A DNA stretch of 46,285 bases from IMG/VR virus record IMGVR_UViG_3300027499_000009, positions 1-46,285 of that record; one strand, written 5' to 3'. The position numbers and the translations under genes are program-made. Under the pieces are notes generated by a model. It did not search any database. It was not told where the DNA came from and worked only from the letters and a program-made list of their open reading frames with translations. The stretch is from a virus. Positions within the stretch are counted from its first letter, which is position 1; the number at the start of each line of letters is the position of its first letter. This document shows, piece by piece, positions 1 through 7,838 of the stretch.

Positions 1-105
1 GACGTGGGCCGCAAGTTGGCAGAGGAGAGCGACGTTGTGCCGAAGGTCGCCAAGAACCTCGGCCTCAAACACACGCCGCCCAAGGAAGGCGGCACCCGCT
101 TCTGA
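1..105 (+). CDS. C-terminal end of an unidentified protein (partial)
   Basis: The frame is open from the first base to a TGA at 103-105 and gives 34 residues ending in GGTRF. Codon use (AAG, GAG, CTC) matches the other genes. The start lies outside the window. No domain can be recognised from this short Lys/Glu-rich tail. It converges on the minus-strand gene that ends at 118. Confidence 0.6.
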   Translation, partial: DVGRKLAEESDVVPKVAKNLGLKHTPPKEGGTRF

Positions 106-117
106 CCCGTGGCGGGC

Positions 118-582
118 CTAACAGGCCCGCAGGGCGAGCCTCTCGGCCATGTCGGCGGGGTCTTCCCCGTCCTCAAGGTACGCAAGGCCCGACACCACGT
201 TGGCGCGCTCGGCGGTGAGGCGCGTCCACTCGGGACGGGCGTAGTTCACGAGGTAGCGGTTGGCGACCGCCACCACATGCTTGCACGCCCCCACCCGCCC
301 GTGGTCGGGGCACGAGCACATGAAGCCCGCGCCGATAACCACCTGCACGCGGTACTCCTCGTTGCCCACGCAGCGGGCGACGAGGCGGGTGCCACCGTCG
401 CGGACAACCGCCTCGACTACGTTCACCGACGCCGCACGGGCGTAGCGGGAGCGGTTCGCCCCGTCGAGGAGGTGGCGCACCGCCACCCCGCGCTCGCGGA
501 GGGTGGCGAGGGCCGCGTCGAGCGCGGCGAGTTCGGCGGTGGCGGCGGCGAGGTCTGCGTTGAGGGCGGCGAGGGTGAGCAT
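118..582 (-). CDS. SWIM zinc-finger protein
   Basis: This is a 154-residue protein. The N-terminal 45 residues are an Ala/Leu-rich helix, probably a coiled coil. The C-terminal half carries the SWIM signature C89-x-C91-x8-C100-x-H102, a zinc-binding motif used for DNA or protein contacts. The start at 582 is chosen because AAGGAG lies 8 bases upstream; an in-frame start at 693 would overlap the neighbouring gene. It is preceded by its own copy of the two-part promoter element (602-634). A second SWIM motif occurs in the 676-residue protein at 23908. The cellular role is unknown; a DNA-binding early protein is an inference. Confidence 0.8.
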   Translation of the reverse strand: MLTLAALNADLAAATAELAALDAALATLRERGVAVRHLLDGANRSRYARAASVNVVEAVVRDGGTRLVARCVGNEEYRVQVVIGAGFMCSCPDHGRVGACKHVVAVANRYLVNYARPEWTRLTAERANVVSGLAYLEDGEDPADMAERLALRAC

Positions 583-601
583 GTTCGTTCTCCTTGTGAG
601 A

Positions 602-634
602 GGAGTACGGGCCACCCCTTCACCGCGAAAGCCC
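602..634 (-). promoter_or_regulatory. Two-part promoter element, copy A
   Basis: On the minus strand this reads GGGCTTTCGC, 15 bases, then CGTACTCC. It ends 20 bases before the start codon at 582 and is followed by AAGGAG. The spacing of exactly 15 is shared with the copies near 1565, 33159, 33733, 35254 and 44479. It overlaps the 3' end of the HNH gene. Confidence 0.65.
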
Positions 635-1054
635 CTCCACAAAGGAAATGTCGAGCGCCCACTCGTGCCTCGACCGCTCCTTCCATTCGGCACGGGCCGC
701 GTCGAGGTAGTCCGCGCACTCCTGCTCCGACCACCCGTTCACTTTGCGGAGGTGCTTCACGGCTTGCACTCCCCGCCCTACGGCGAACGCACGCCCAATG
801 TGCTTGACCTCGTGGCAAGACGGGCAGAGGGCTATCAGCCCCACGAGCCGTTGCACCCGTGCTTGGTCGTCGTACTCCCACCGCTCGTGCGCCTCTACGG
901 GCCACTTGCGGCCCTTGCCCCCGCAGACCTCGCACTTGTCCCCCGCCGCCTCGTAGCAAGCGTGGCGCAGCCGGTCCCATTCCTTCCTCGGAAGGCGGGA
1001 CCGGAGGTTGTCGCCCCATTGGCTCGCGGGCACGAGGTCTACCGTGAGCCTCAC
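620..1054 (-). CDS. HNH endonuclease-like protein
   Basis: This 144-residue protein has a treble-clef HNH arrangement: CEVCG near residue 41, an AHERW motif near residue 54 that holds the first catalytic-type His, and CPSCHEVKH near residue 77. The second zinc pair and terminal His are therefore present. A Trp/Glu-rich helical tail follows. Translation probably starts at GTG 1054, overlapping the stop of the upstream gene (GTGA), so the two are translationally coupled. HNH proteins in phages act as homing, packaging or recombination nucleases. The position in a small-gene operon away from the terminase makes a homing or accessory nuclease more likely, but this is inference. Confidence 0.8.
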   Translation of the reverse strand: MRLTVDLVPASQWGDNLRSRLPRKEWDRLRHACYEAAGDKCEVCGGKGRKWPVEAHERWEYDDQARVQRLVGLIALCPSCHEVKHIGRAFAVGRGVQAVKHLRKVNGWSEQECADYLDAARAEWKERSRHEWALDISFVEGLSR

Positions 1055-1503
1055 GCCGCGCTCCGGTCAGCCCAATCCCGAAGCAGGGCCGCATGAATGT
1101 GGGTGAGCGGGTAGGTGTGCTCCACCATGCGCCGCGCCTTGACATGCGCGGCCTTGTCCCCGGCGTCGAACGCCGCCATGCGCCGACGATAGTGGGGCGT
1201 GCCGACCTTGACGTAGGCTTCCTTGGCGGCGCGAACCGCCTCCAAGGTCGGGTAGACCTCCATCCAAATGTGGGCTACGAGGGCGTCCTGCACGACTTCG
1301 TGCAGGGTGTCGAGGGTGGCCGTGCCCCGCTTCATGTTGTCGAGGGTGCGCTCGATGGCACTCCATGCGTCCATGCTGAACCCTGCCGTGAGGCAGGTGC
1401 CGGGGGCCGAGAGCGCCCCCTCGGCGTAGGACGCAGCGCGGTGCGGCTGCTCGCGCAGCATCGTCCAAACCTGTCGCATGATGGTGAGTCCGTGAGCGGC
1501 CAT
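1051..1503 (-). CDS. Hypothetical 150-residue protein
   Basis: I do not recognise this family. The protein is mostly helical, with several Trp and His residues (MRQVWTMLREQ near the start, HIHAALLRDW at the end). The start at 1503 is supported by AAGGAGG 6 bases upstream; a longer start at 1572 would begin inside the promoter element. The stop overlaps the GTG of the HNH gene. It is the first gene of the operon driven by element B and has a hairpin leader (1516-1528). Confidence 0.7.
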   Translation of the reverse strand: MAAHGLTIMRQVWTMLREQPHRAASYAEGALSAPGTCLTAGFSMDAWSAIERTLDNMKRGTATLDTLHEVVQDALVAHIWMEVYPTLEAVRAAKEAYVKVGTPHYRRRMAAFDAGDKAAHVKARRMVEHTYPLTHIHAALLRDWADRSAA

Positions 1504-1515
1504 GTGGCCTCCTTG

Positions 1516-1528
1516 CCCGCGTAGCGGG
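1516..1528 (-). promoter_or_regulatory. 5' leader hairpin just before a ribosome binding site
   Basis: CCCGC-TAC-GCGGG forms a 5-bp stem a few bases before AAGGAG. The same block, CGCTACGCGGGCAAGGAG, is found at the matching place before the 270-residue gene (44429-44441). It may stabilise the mRNA or set ribosome access. Confidence 0.45.
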
Positions 1529-1548
1529 GCGAGTGTCGGGGTGGTGTA

Positions 1549-1582
1549 GGATGTACGCATGACCCGCACCATGCGAAAGCCC
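1549..1582 (-). promoter_or_regulatory. Two-part promoter element, copy B
   Basis: On the minus strand: GGGCTTTCGC, 15 bases, then CGTACATCC. The second box has one extra base compared with copies A, C and D. It lies 46 bases before the start at 1503, with the hairpin leader in between. It sits in the divergent gap between the minus operon and the giant plus-strand gene at 1652. Confidence 0.65.
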
Positions 1583-1651
1583 CTCCTCGCAGAAGCAGGC
1601 GCGCAGCGGTGGCGAGCCTATGCCCGCAGCGGGGCAAGGTGAACTACGTCC

Positions 1652-4600
1652 ATGCTTCGTCGTGCCGACACCCCCAAGAAGTACGAGCATATCGACTTCA
1701 CTCCTCCCAAGTCGGTGGCGAACGCCGCCGAGAAGGGCTTGGAGTACCGGGAGAAGGCGTCCCCCTCTAACAAGGGCGGGTTGACCGTCTCCGAGGCAAG
1801 CAAGCAGGGCATCGGGTCGGGCGTGCAGCGTGCGGTGAACTTGAAGAACCGCAACACCCTCTCGCCTGATACCATCAAGCAAATGCACGGGTTCTTCTCC
1901 CGGCACGAGAAGAACAAGGGTGTGGCCCCCGAACACAAGTCCGAGCCGTGGAACGACAAGGGGAACGTGGCTTGGCTGTTGTGGGGCGGCGACCCCGGAC
2001 AAGCGTGGGCCGCGAAGGTGCTCGGACAGATGGAAGCCGCCGACGAGAAGGAAAAGGCCGTCAAGAAGGCTGCTATGGGCTTCGCCCGTGGCCGCACGGC
2101 TTCCACCCCGCCCACGCTTTACCACCTCACGACCCTTGCGGCTCTCCGCAAAATCATGCGGTCTAACCGGCTTCATACTGGCGCATTTCGCGCCGTGTCG
2201 TTCACCGAAGACCCTTCCCTGTTCGGGCAAGACTTTCAGTACGGTAACGACTTTGGGAACTCTACGGTTCGGATTGTGGTGGATGGTGCGAAACTTTCCC
2301 GAGATTATCCGGTCGAACCCCATGTTGATGGGCAGTCCGATAGGTTCCGTCGTGAGAAAGAGTGGCGGGTTCCGGGGCAGTCCGTTGATGAGTTGAGCCG
2401 GTATGTGAAGTGTGTGGAGGTTCTATCGCGGAGGCCCCACGACGAAACCGACCATTATTGGAAGCGGGTGGGTCTTGGGTGGGATCCGAAAAGAAAGGTT
2501 GATTTGCGGCAGAAAGTGTTGGATGAAGTCGTGAGCCTTGGGGAAAGCACCGGGTTCCGTGTTGTTGTGTCCCCCAAGCCCGGCGGTCGGGGGTGTGTGT
2601 CCTCGGACCTCGCCCGTGGCCGCACGGCTTCCGTGAACGGTGATGGTTCGTCGGTTGGGTTCTTCATCCCCCTGTCGGCGGAACTTGCCTCGCAGTACGA
2701 GGTGAAGCCCGAGGACACCTCGCCTCCGCATGTGACCTTCCTCTATGTGGGCAATGTCGCACCCGAGCAAGTGTCCACGTTCTTGCGGGTGGCACGCGGG
2801 GTGTTGCAGGACGCGCCCCCCGTGTTCGGGGTTCTGAACGGCGTGGACTCCTTCGTGCAGAAGGACAAGAACCAACGGGTGTTGTACAGCCGCGTGTCGT
2901 TCTCCCACGACCTCAAACCGTTGCGCGACCGCTTGTGGGCGGCGCTCACCGAGGCGGGCTTCAAGGTTGAGCAAGCGTTTCCCGCCTTCACCCCGCACGT
3001 CACCATTGAGTACCGGGACGGGTTGAACGACGCCGTTCTCGACCAAGCCGCCCCTTTGGGGTCTTGGGACTGTAAGACCATTGAGGTGTGGGGGCTCCCC
3101 AAGAAATACACCCTTCCCCTTGGTGGAAGGGGTGGCAAGCAAGCGCGCACGGCTTCCGGTATGTCCCTGTCGTTGGACGACCTCGGATACGGGAGCCTCA
3201 CGACGGACGAGGAAGCCTTGTTGCTCGCACCTTCGACGGCGTTCCCGGCAGAGGTTCTTGCCCTCATTCCGCAGGTGCCGTGCCCCGAGAACTCCTCCGA
3301 GGAGACGAGGCGCGAACTCGCCTACCTGCTTCGGTTGCAGCAGACGGCACGGCCCTATCTTGCCCAACAAGTAGTTGGGACCGACGAGAACGCTACGTCC
3401 ACCTTGGAGGCGTACTGTGCCAAACACGGGTTGGACGCAAGCGGTGTCCTCCCCGTAGTGCGTGCTGCCCGTTCGGTGCTTCTGCAAGTCAAGCGGCTCT
3501 ACAACCGCCCGCGCCCGTACCAACTGGCCGAGTACTTGGAGCCGGGGTTCCACCCCATGCCGTCTACGACGGCGCACACCCCGTCGTATCCGAGCGGGCA
3601 CTCGGCACAGGCGGTGCTCGTGGCCCTGCTCTTGTCGGGCCTCTACCCCGAACACCGGGAAGCGTTCATGGCTCTCGCCAAGGAGGTGGGGCAGCACCGC
3701 ATGATCGGCGGCTACCACTTCCCTTCGGACGTAGCCTACGGGGAGCAAATCGGGCGTGTGCTCTACGAGAGCATGGCCCGTGCTTCCGTGCGTACCGCCG
3801 CTGCCAAGTACAAGGACAAGAAGCAAGTCCCGAAGGCGGACGGGTCGGGCAAGACCACCGTGTACGTCTACTCCGAGCGGCAGGTGGCGAACCGGCACCG
3901 GGAGAAGGCCGAGCGGTTGGAGGACTTCAAGCCCGCGCTCGCGGAACTTCGCGCACAGGTCAAGAAAGACCTCGACAGCGACGACCCGAAGAAGAACTTG
4001 GTTGCCCTCGCCGTGGGGCTCATTGACGCGACCTATGAGCGGGTCGGCAACGACGAGAGCGCAGACAACGGGCACTACGGGGTCACCGGGTGGCTCCGTA
4101 AGCATGTCACGTTCAAGGGCAAGCGGGCCGTCATTCGGTACACGGGCAAGTCGGGCGTCAAGCACGAGAAGTCGGTGGACGACGAGGCCCTTGTTGGGGC
4201 CTTGAAGAAGTGCTGCGGCGACAAGGACGGGGAGGAGCAAGTGCTCTCCCTCGGGAAGCACGCGGTCACGTCGGGGGACGTGAACAAGTACCTCAAACCC
4301 TATGGCATCACCGCGAAAGACCTACGCGGGCTGCACGCGAACCGAGAAATGCAGGAACGCCTGCGGGCTATCCGTAGTAAGGGGCCGAAACTGCCCCGGC
4401 TCCGCAAGGAGCGCGACCCCATTCTCAAAGAGGAGTTCAAGCAGGCGTTGGAAGGTGCTGCCGAGGCCGTGGGGCATGAGCCCTCGACCCTGCGGAAGCA
4501 GTACCTTGTCCCCGGCATTGAGGACGCCTACATGAAGGACGGCACGGTGCCGCGTGACCTCACGGCGAGCACTCGCCGTGTCGCGGCCCTCTACTTGCGG

Positions 4601-6265
4601 GCCGCGAAGTCTGACGCCGAGCGTGAGGACGAGGAAGCCGAACGGCTTGTCAAGCCGGAACCCAAGTACAAGCCGCCCCGTGGTGACTTGCGCCGCCGTC
4701 GTGTTGATACGGAGCGGGACGACGACCCCGACAAGAAGCAGGACGACAAGGACAGGTCGCAGAACTACAAGGACGCTTCCGTTCGCGCCGTGGTTCAGCG
4801 TGTTGCTGCCGCGTGGTTGTTCAAGGTCGGGCAGGGCAACCCTTTGATGGAGCGGGCCAAGAAGGAGTTTGAGGCTTACGAAAAGAAGCACCCGGACACA
4901 GAACTTGATGTCAACACGTTCCTTGAACGGCTGGCACAACGCTCAAAGACCACTTCCGAGGGCTCAAACACGGACGCCGAAACCAAGGCCGACGCGGCGC
5001 ACTACGCCCAACAAGAACGGAAAGTCAAAACCGAGCGGGTGCAGAAACTTGTGGACAAGGTGAGCGCCGAGTGGGCCGAGTTGGAGAACTCGCTCCCTCT
5101 GACGAGCGAGAACCGTAAACGTATTTCGTCCTCCATTGAGTCGTACACCCCCAAACAGCGGGAGGAGTTCGCGAAGGCGTTCGCTTCTGCCCGTGAAGCG
5201 CATGTTCGCAAGTACTCCGACGAGGGTTACGACCCTGACGCGGTGAGCACCGCCCTTTTGGACATGGACGCCAAGTTCACGAAGGCCGACCCAAAGAGGG
5301 TCGCGGAACATGCCGTGGAGGTTATCTTCACCGACCGGGTGCTATTGAACCCCATGCTGCTCACGCCGGACGACCCTCTCTCTGACGACGAGGGCAAGGG
5401 CACGGCGGACCCAAAGAAGTCCGCTGCTCGGGTCAGTCAGTCTATTCAGCGGTTCTCCCGTGCCTCCAAGCGCGAGCGCGCAGAAATGTCCAAGCGCCTT
5501 GACGCGGCTATCCGTGAGGCTCCCGAAGGAACTGCAAAGCAAGAGGAGTTGCTTGCCGTCAGGTTCGGGCTTACCGCCGCAGAAGCACTTCACCCTATCA
5601 AAGAGGACGGGGACGACGAGGGCAAGGCAGACCAAGACCCCAAGCCTCCCAAGGGCATGTCAAAGGTCGAGTTCGGCCTCCTGCAACACCTCGCGGACGA
5701 CTCCGAAAAGTCCAGCGAACTGCTTGGGTTGTCCTTCCGTGCAAGCCGCAAGGACAAGTCCGCACAAGAGGACACGCGGAAGTTCGTCCGCGAAGCCACC
5801 CGCTCCATGAAGCCCGAGCAGATAAACAACCTGCTCCCCGAGGAAATGCAGTCCGCGTCATTGGCCGTTCGCAGCCTGCTCAAAGAAATGGCGTCTGACC
5901 GTGCTTCCTTCCGCAAGTCGAAGGGTAAGTCCACCGCCAAAGAGGACGCCGCTATCTCCGAGTACGAAGCCGAAATGGACGCCCTTGGCGACATGCTTGG
6001 GGAACGCCTCTCGGACCTCGTGGCGGACAGCGTGGGCCGGAAAGTCCAGCCCGAAGACGATGAGGTGGGTTCCGTCTACAAGAACATGGTGAAGAACCGC
6101 CCGAAGTTGAACGGCGGCAAGCCACCGTCCAAGAAGGACTTTGGTGCTTTCTTAGACGACCTTATGAAGTCTTTTCGCAAGTTGCTTGGGAACAAGGGCG
6201 TTACCGCCCACCTCCACCTTGCAGAACCGCCCCGTGTCTCGGTAGGGGGTCTATACCACTTCTAA
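1652..6265 (+). CDS. Giant polyvalent protein: ART-like, 2H phosphoesterase, PAP2 phosphatase, topoisomerase IB
   Basis: This 1537-residue protein has these domains in order. Residues about 35-130 form a domain I cannot name with certainty (FFSRHEKNK, WLLWGGD). Residues 155-245 look like an ADP-ribosyltransferase (YHLT, VSFTED, EKEWRV). Residues 330-485 are a 2H phosphoesterase of the LigT type, with HVT at 360 and 449. Residues 600-705 form a PAP2 phosphatase with all three motifs: K614-x6-RP, PSGH at 647-650, and H682-R-x5-H689-x3-D693. Residues 735-965 are a topoisomerase IB with the full catalytic set R797, K833, R892, H942 and Y951. The rest is a charged helical tail of about 560 residues. 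RTAS-like linkers mark the boundaries. Such multi-enzyme phage proteins are usually thought to be injected with the DNA; that role is inferred. The start ATG has AAGGTG upstream. Confidence 0.85.
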   Translation: MLRRADTPKKYEHIDFTPPKSVANAAEKGLEYREKASPSNKGGLTVSEASKQGIGSGVQRAVNLKNRNTLSPDTIKQMHGFFSRHEKNKGVAPEHKSEPWNDKGNVAWLLWGGDPGQAWAAKVLGQMEAADEKEKAVKKAAMGFARGRTASTPPTLYHLTTLAALRKIMRSNRLHTGAFRAVSFTEDPSLFGQDFQYGNDFGNSTVRIVVDGAKLSRDYPVEPHVDGQSDRFRREKEWRVPGQSVDELSRYVKCVEVLSRRPHDETDHYWKRVGLGWDPKRKVDLRQKVLDEVVSLGESTGFRVVVSPKPGGRGCVSSDLARGRTASVNGDGSSVGFFIPLSAELASQYEVKPEDTSPPHVTFLYVGNVAPEQVSTFLRVARGVLQDAPPVFGVLNGVDSFVQKDKNQRVLYSRVSFSHDLKPLRDRLWAALTEAGFKVEQAFPAFTPHVTIEYRDGLNDAVLDQAAPLGSWDCKTIEVWGLPKKYTLPLGGRGGKQARTASGMSLSLDDLGYGSLTTDEEALLLAPSTAFPAEVLALIPQVPCPENSSEETRRELAYLLRLQQTARPYLAQQVVGTDENATSTLEAYCAKHGLDASGVLPVVRAARSVLLQVKRLYNRPRPYQLAEYLEPGFHPMPSTTAHTPSYPSGHSAQAVLVALLLSGLYPEHREAFMALAKEVGQHRMIGGYHFPSDVAYGEQIGRVLYESMARASVRTAAAKYKDKKQVPKADGSGKTTVYVYSERQVANRHREKAERLEDFKPALAELRAQVKKDLDSDDPKKNLVALAVGLIDATYERVGNDESADNGHYGVTGWLRKHVTFKGKRAVIRYTGKSGVKHEKSVDDEALVGALKKCCGDKDGEEQVLSLGKHAVTSGDVNKYLKPYGITAKDLRGLHANREMQERLRAIRSKGPKLPRLRKERDPILKEEFKQALEGAAEAVGHEPSTLRKQYLVPGIEDAYMKDGTVPRDLTASTRRVAALYLRAAKSDAEREDEEAERLVKPEPKYKPPRGDLRRRRVDTERDDDPDKKQDDKDRSQNYKDASVRAVVQRVAAAWLFKVGQGNPLMERAKKEFEAYEKKHPDTELDVNTFLERLAQRSKTTSEGSNTDAETKADAAHYAQQERKVKTERVQKLVDKVSAEWAELENSLPLTSENRKRISSSIESYTPKQREEFAKAFASAREAHVRKYSDEGYDPDAVSTALLDMDAKFTKADPKRVAEHAVEVIFTDRVLLNPMLLTPDDPLSDDEGKGTADPKKSAARVSQSIQRFSRASKRERAEMSKRLDAAIREAPEGTAKQEELLAVRFGLTAAEALHPIKEDGDDEGKADQDPKPPKGMSKVEFGLLQHLADDSEKSSELLGLSFRASRKDKSAQEDTRKFVREATRSMKPEQINNLLPEEMQSASLAVRSLLKEMASDRASFRKSKGKSTAKEDAAISEYEAEMDALGDMLGERLSDLVADSVGRKVQPEDDEVGSVYKNMVKNRPKLNGGKPPSKKDFGAFLDDLMKSFRKLLGNKGVTAHLHLAEPPRVSVGGLYHF
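2082..2104 (+). repeat. 23-bp direct repeat, copy 1 (RGRTAS linker)
   Basis: The 23 bases coding for the ARGRTAS linker before the ADP-ribosyltransferase-like domain are repeated exactly at 2610-2632, before the 2H domain. Identity includes third codon positions, so the two linkers are recent copies or kept alike by recombination. Confidence 0.85.
2610..2632 (+). repeat. 23-bp direct repeat, copy 2 (RGRTAS linker)
   Basis: Exact copy of 2082-2104 at the next domain boundary of the giant protein, 528 bases downstream and in the same reading frame. Recombination between the copies would cleanly delete the ADP-ribosyltransferase-like domain. Confidence 0.85.
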
Positions 6266-6345
6266 ATGGTAGGCCCCTCCACGCCCTCCTCTTTGGGGGG
6301 AAGCAGTATAGCCAACCCTCCCCTCCGAACCGCAGGAGTCCTCCA

Positions 6346-7002
6346 ATGGCCCGTCTCACCCGCCAAGGGGCGCGCAACCTCACCGCTGCCCTCGACAACA
6401 TTGCCCAAGTCGTTCAGCACCGCGCTGCGATGCTCGGCCTCGACAAGCGCACGGCTACCGACTTCGCGTACCGCTGCGACCTCCTGTCGGACGCCATTGA
6501 GCGCACCGCCTCCGAGAACTTCCCCCTGCCCCGGCAGGCTGCGGAGAAGGGCAACGACGACGAGGGCATGAGTGTGGAGCACGGTGAGGGCGGGTTTGAC
6601 CCGAACCTCATTGGCGACGAGGTTCCCGGCCCGTTGGAGATTATCGAGCCCCCGAGCGAGCCGTGGATGGACGGGCACTTCACGCAGGAGAAGTACCACG
6701 TTCTTGGCGAGTTGCAGGAGGCGGGCGAACTTGGCCCGGTCCACCTCGCGTCCCTTCTGACCAAGGCTGCGGGCATCATTCTTGCCCAAGAGTCCGACAA
6801 GGAGGAGCAGGAGGAGGAGCAGCAGGAGGAGGTCAAGAAGCAGGCCAAGAAGGGCCAGCAGAAGGGCAAGGTTCCCCCGCAGTTCCTTGAGCAGCAGAAG
6901 AACAAGGCTGACGCCGAGGAGCAGCAGGAGGAGCAGCAGGAGAAGGGGGCCAAGAAGAAGGCTTCCGCCGCAAACGATTGGGGCTTCAACCTCTCTCGCT
7001 GA
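6346..7002 (+). CDS. Conserved phage protein with Glu/Gln-rich tail, head module
   Basis: This is a 218-residue protein. The first 70 residues are helical and include DFAYRCDLLSDAIE. The second half is very rich in Glu, Gln and Lys (runs of EEQQEE), and the protein ends in DWGFNLSR. The RBS GCAGGAG lies upstream of the ATG. It sits between the polyvalent gene and the head assembly genes and shares composition with the scaffold at 9297, so a virion or assembly role is likely. No enzymatic motif is visible. Confidence 0.65.
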   Translation: MARLTRQGARNLTAALDNIAQVVQHRAAMLGLDKRTATDFAYRCDLLSDAIERTASENFPLPRQAAEKGNDDEGMSVEHGEGGFDPNLIGDEVPGPLEIIEPPSEPWMDGHFTQEKYHVLGELQEAGELGPVHLASLLTKAAGIILAQESDKEEQEEEQQEEVKKQAKKGQQKGKVPPQFLEQQKNKADAEEQQEEQQEKGAKKKASAANDWGFNLSR

Positions 7003-7028
7003 AACCCCTCTTGCTGCGAGGCGTGCCC

Positions 7029-7835
7029 GTGAGCCGCACCACCCGTACCGCACAGAACTACGTCAACTACCAAGAGCGGGCCTCCGAGTTCGCTGTTGGT
7101 GATGTTGTCGTGCCCTTTGGTTACTTGCCGGGGGTCGCGGGACGGGTGGTGGCCTTGTGGCCCGCTATTGGCATGGCAGACGTTCAGTTCACGGGCGGGA
7201 CAAAGCGGTATCCCGTCGAAGAACTGCAACGCATTGACGCCAACGGTGACGCCAACCCCCCGCGCATGGAGAGCGTGCCGGGGGGCAAGGGCACGGTGCC
7301 CGTGCCCACGACCTCGCCCGCGCAAGACAAGAACACCGCTGACCTTGCGAGCAGGGTCGCGCACGGCTTCGTGCGGAACGCCCTCTATTGGTCGGCACCG
7401 GGCCGCAAGTACCGCCTCACGCGCTCCGAGCAGGACGCAGGCTGCTACAACTGCCCGAAGTGCGACGACTCCCCCCTGCGCCGTACCGTGTACAAGCGCA
7501 TGAACGGGGTGAGCGAACGCCTGCTTGGGTGCCCCGCGTGTCTCTTTCTCATCAAGGAAGGGGACATTCTCGGGCACGACCACGGGGACCGGGTTGGGGC
7601 TTGGCTCAACACCCCTCACGGCTTGGCCCCCACGGGGCCGTCCGAAGACACCGTGAAGTGGACCTCCGTTGAGGTCGAGAGCAAGGACGGCGGGCGTTCC
7701 TACTCCGTTTTTGCTTACGGCCTTCTTTCAGGGCGCGAGGTTCGCAGCGTGCGGGCTTTCGGGGTTAGGAGCCCTGACGCGGCCCGCAAACAAGCGGAGG
7801 TTCTTCGGCGCGAACTCCGTGTACGGGTTGGGTGA
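7029..7835 (+). CDS. Phage zinc-ribbon protein of unknown function
   Basis: This 268-residue protein is read from GTG 7029, which has GAGG about 9 bases upstream; a GTG at 7023 is also possible. The N-terminal part (GDVVVPFG, VAGRVVALWPAIGMADVQF) looks like a small beta-barrel of SH3/KOW type. The middle holds a four-Cys zinc site, CYNCPKC near residue 140 and CPAC near 170. The linker SRVAHGFVRNALYW resembles the basic linkers of other virion-type proteins here. It is packed tightly against the protease gene (3-base gap). The function is unknown. Confidence 0.65.
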   Translation: MSRTTRTAQNYVNYQERASEFAVGDVVVPFGYLPGVAGRVVALWPAIGMADVQFTGGTKRYPVEELQRIDANGDANPPRMESVPGGKGTVPVPTTSPAQDKNTADLASRVAHGFVRNALYWSAPGRKYRLTRSEQDAGCYNCPKCDDSPLRRTVYKRMNGVSERLLGCPACLFLIKEGDILGHDHGDRVGAWLNTPHGLAPTGPSEDTVKWTSVEVESKDGGRSYSVFAYGLLSGREVRSVRAFGVRSPDAARKQAEVLRRELRVRVG

Positions 7836-7838
7836 AGC

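Noticed and set aside
2423-4261. 612-residue minus-strand frame inside the giant gene
   Set aside because: It is antisense to the 2H, PAP2 and topoisomerase domains, whose catalytic motifs are intact in the plus frame.
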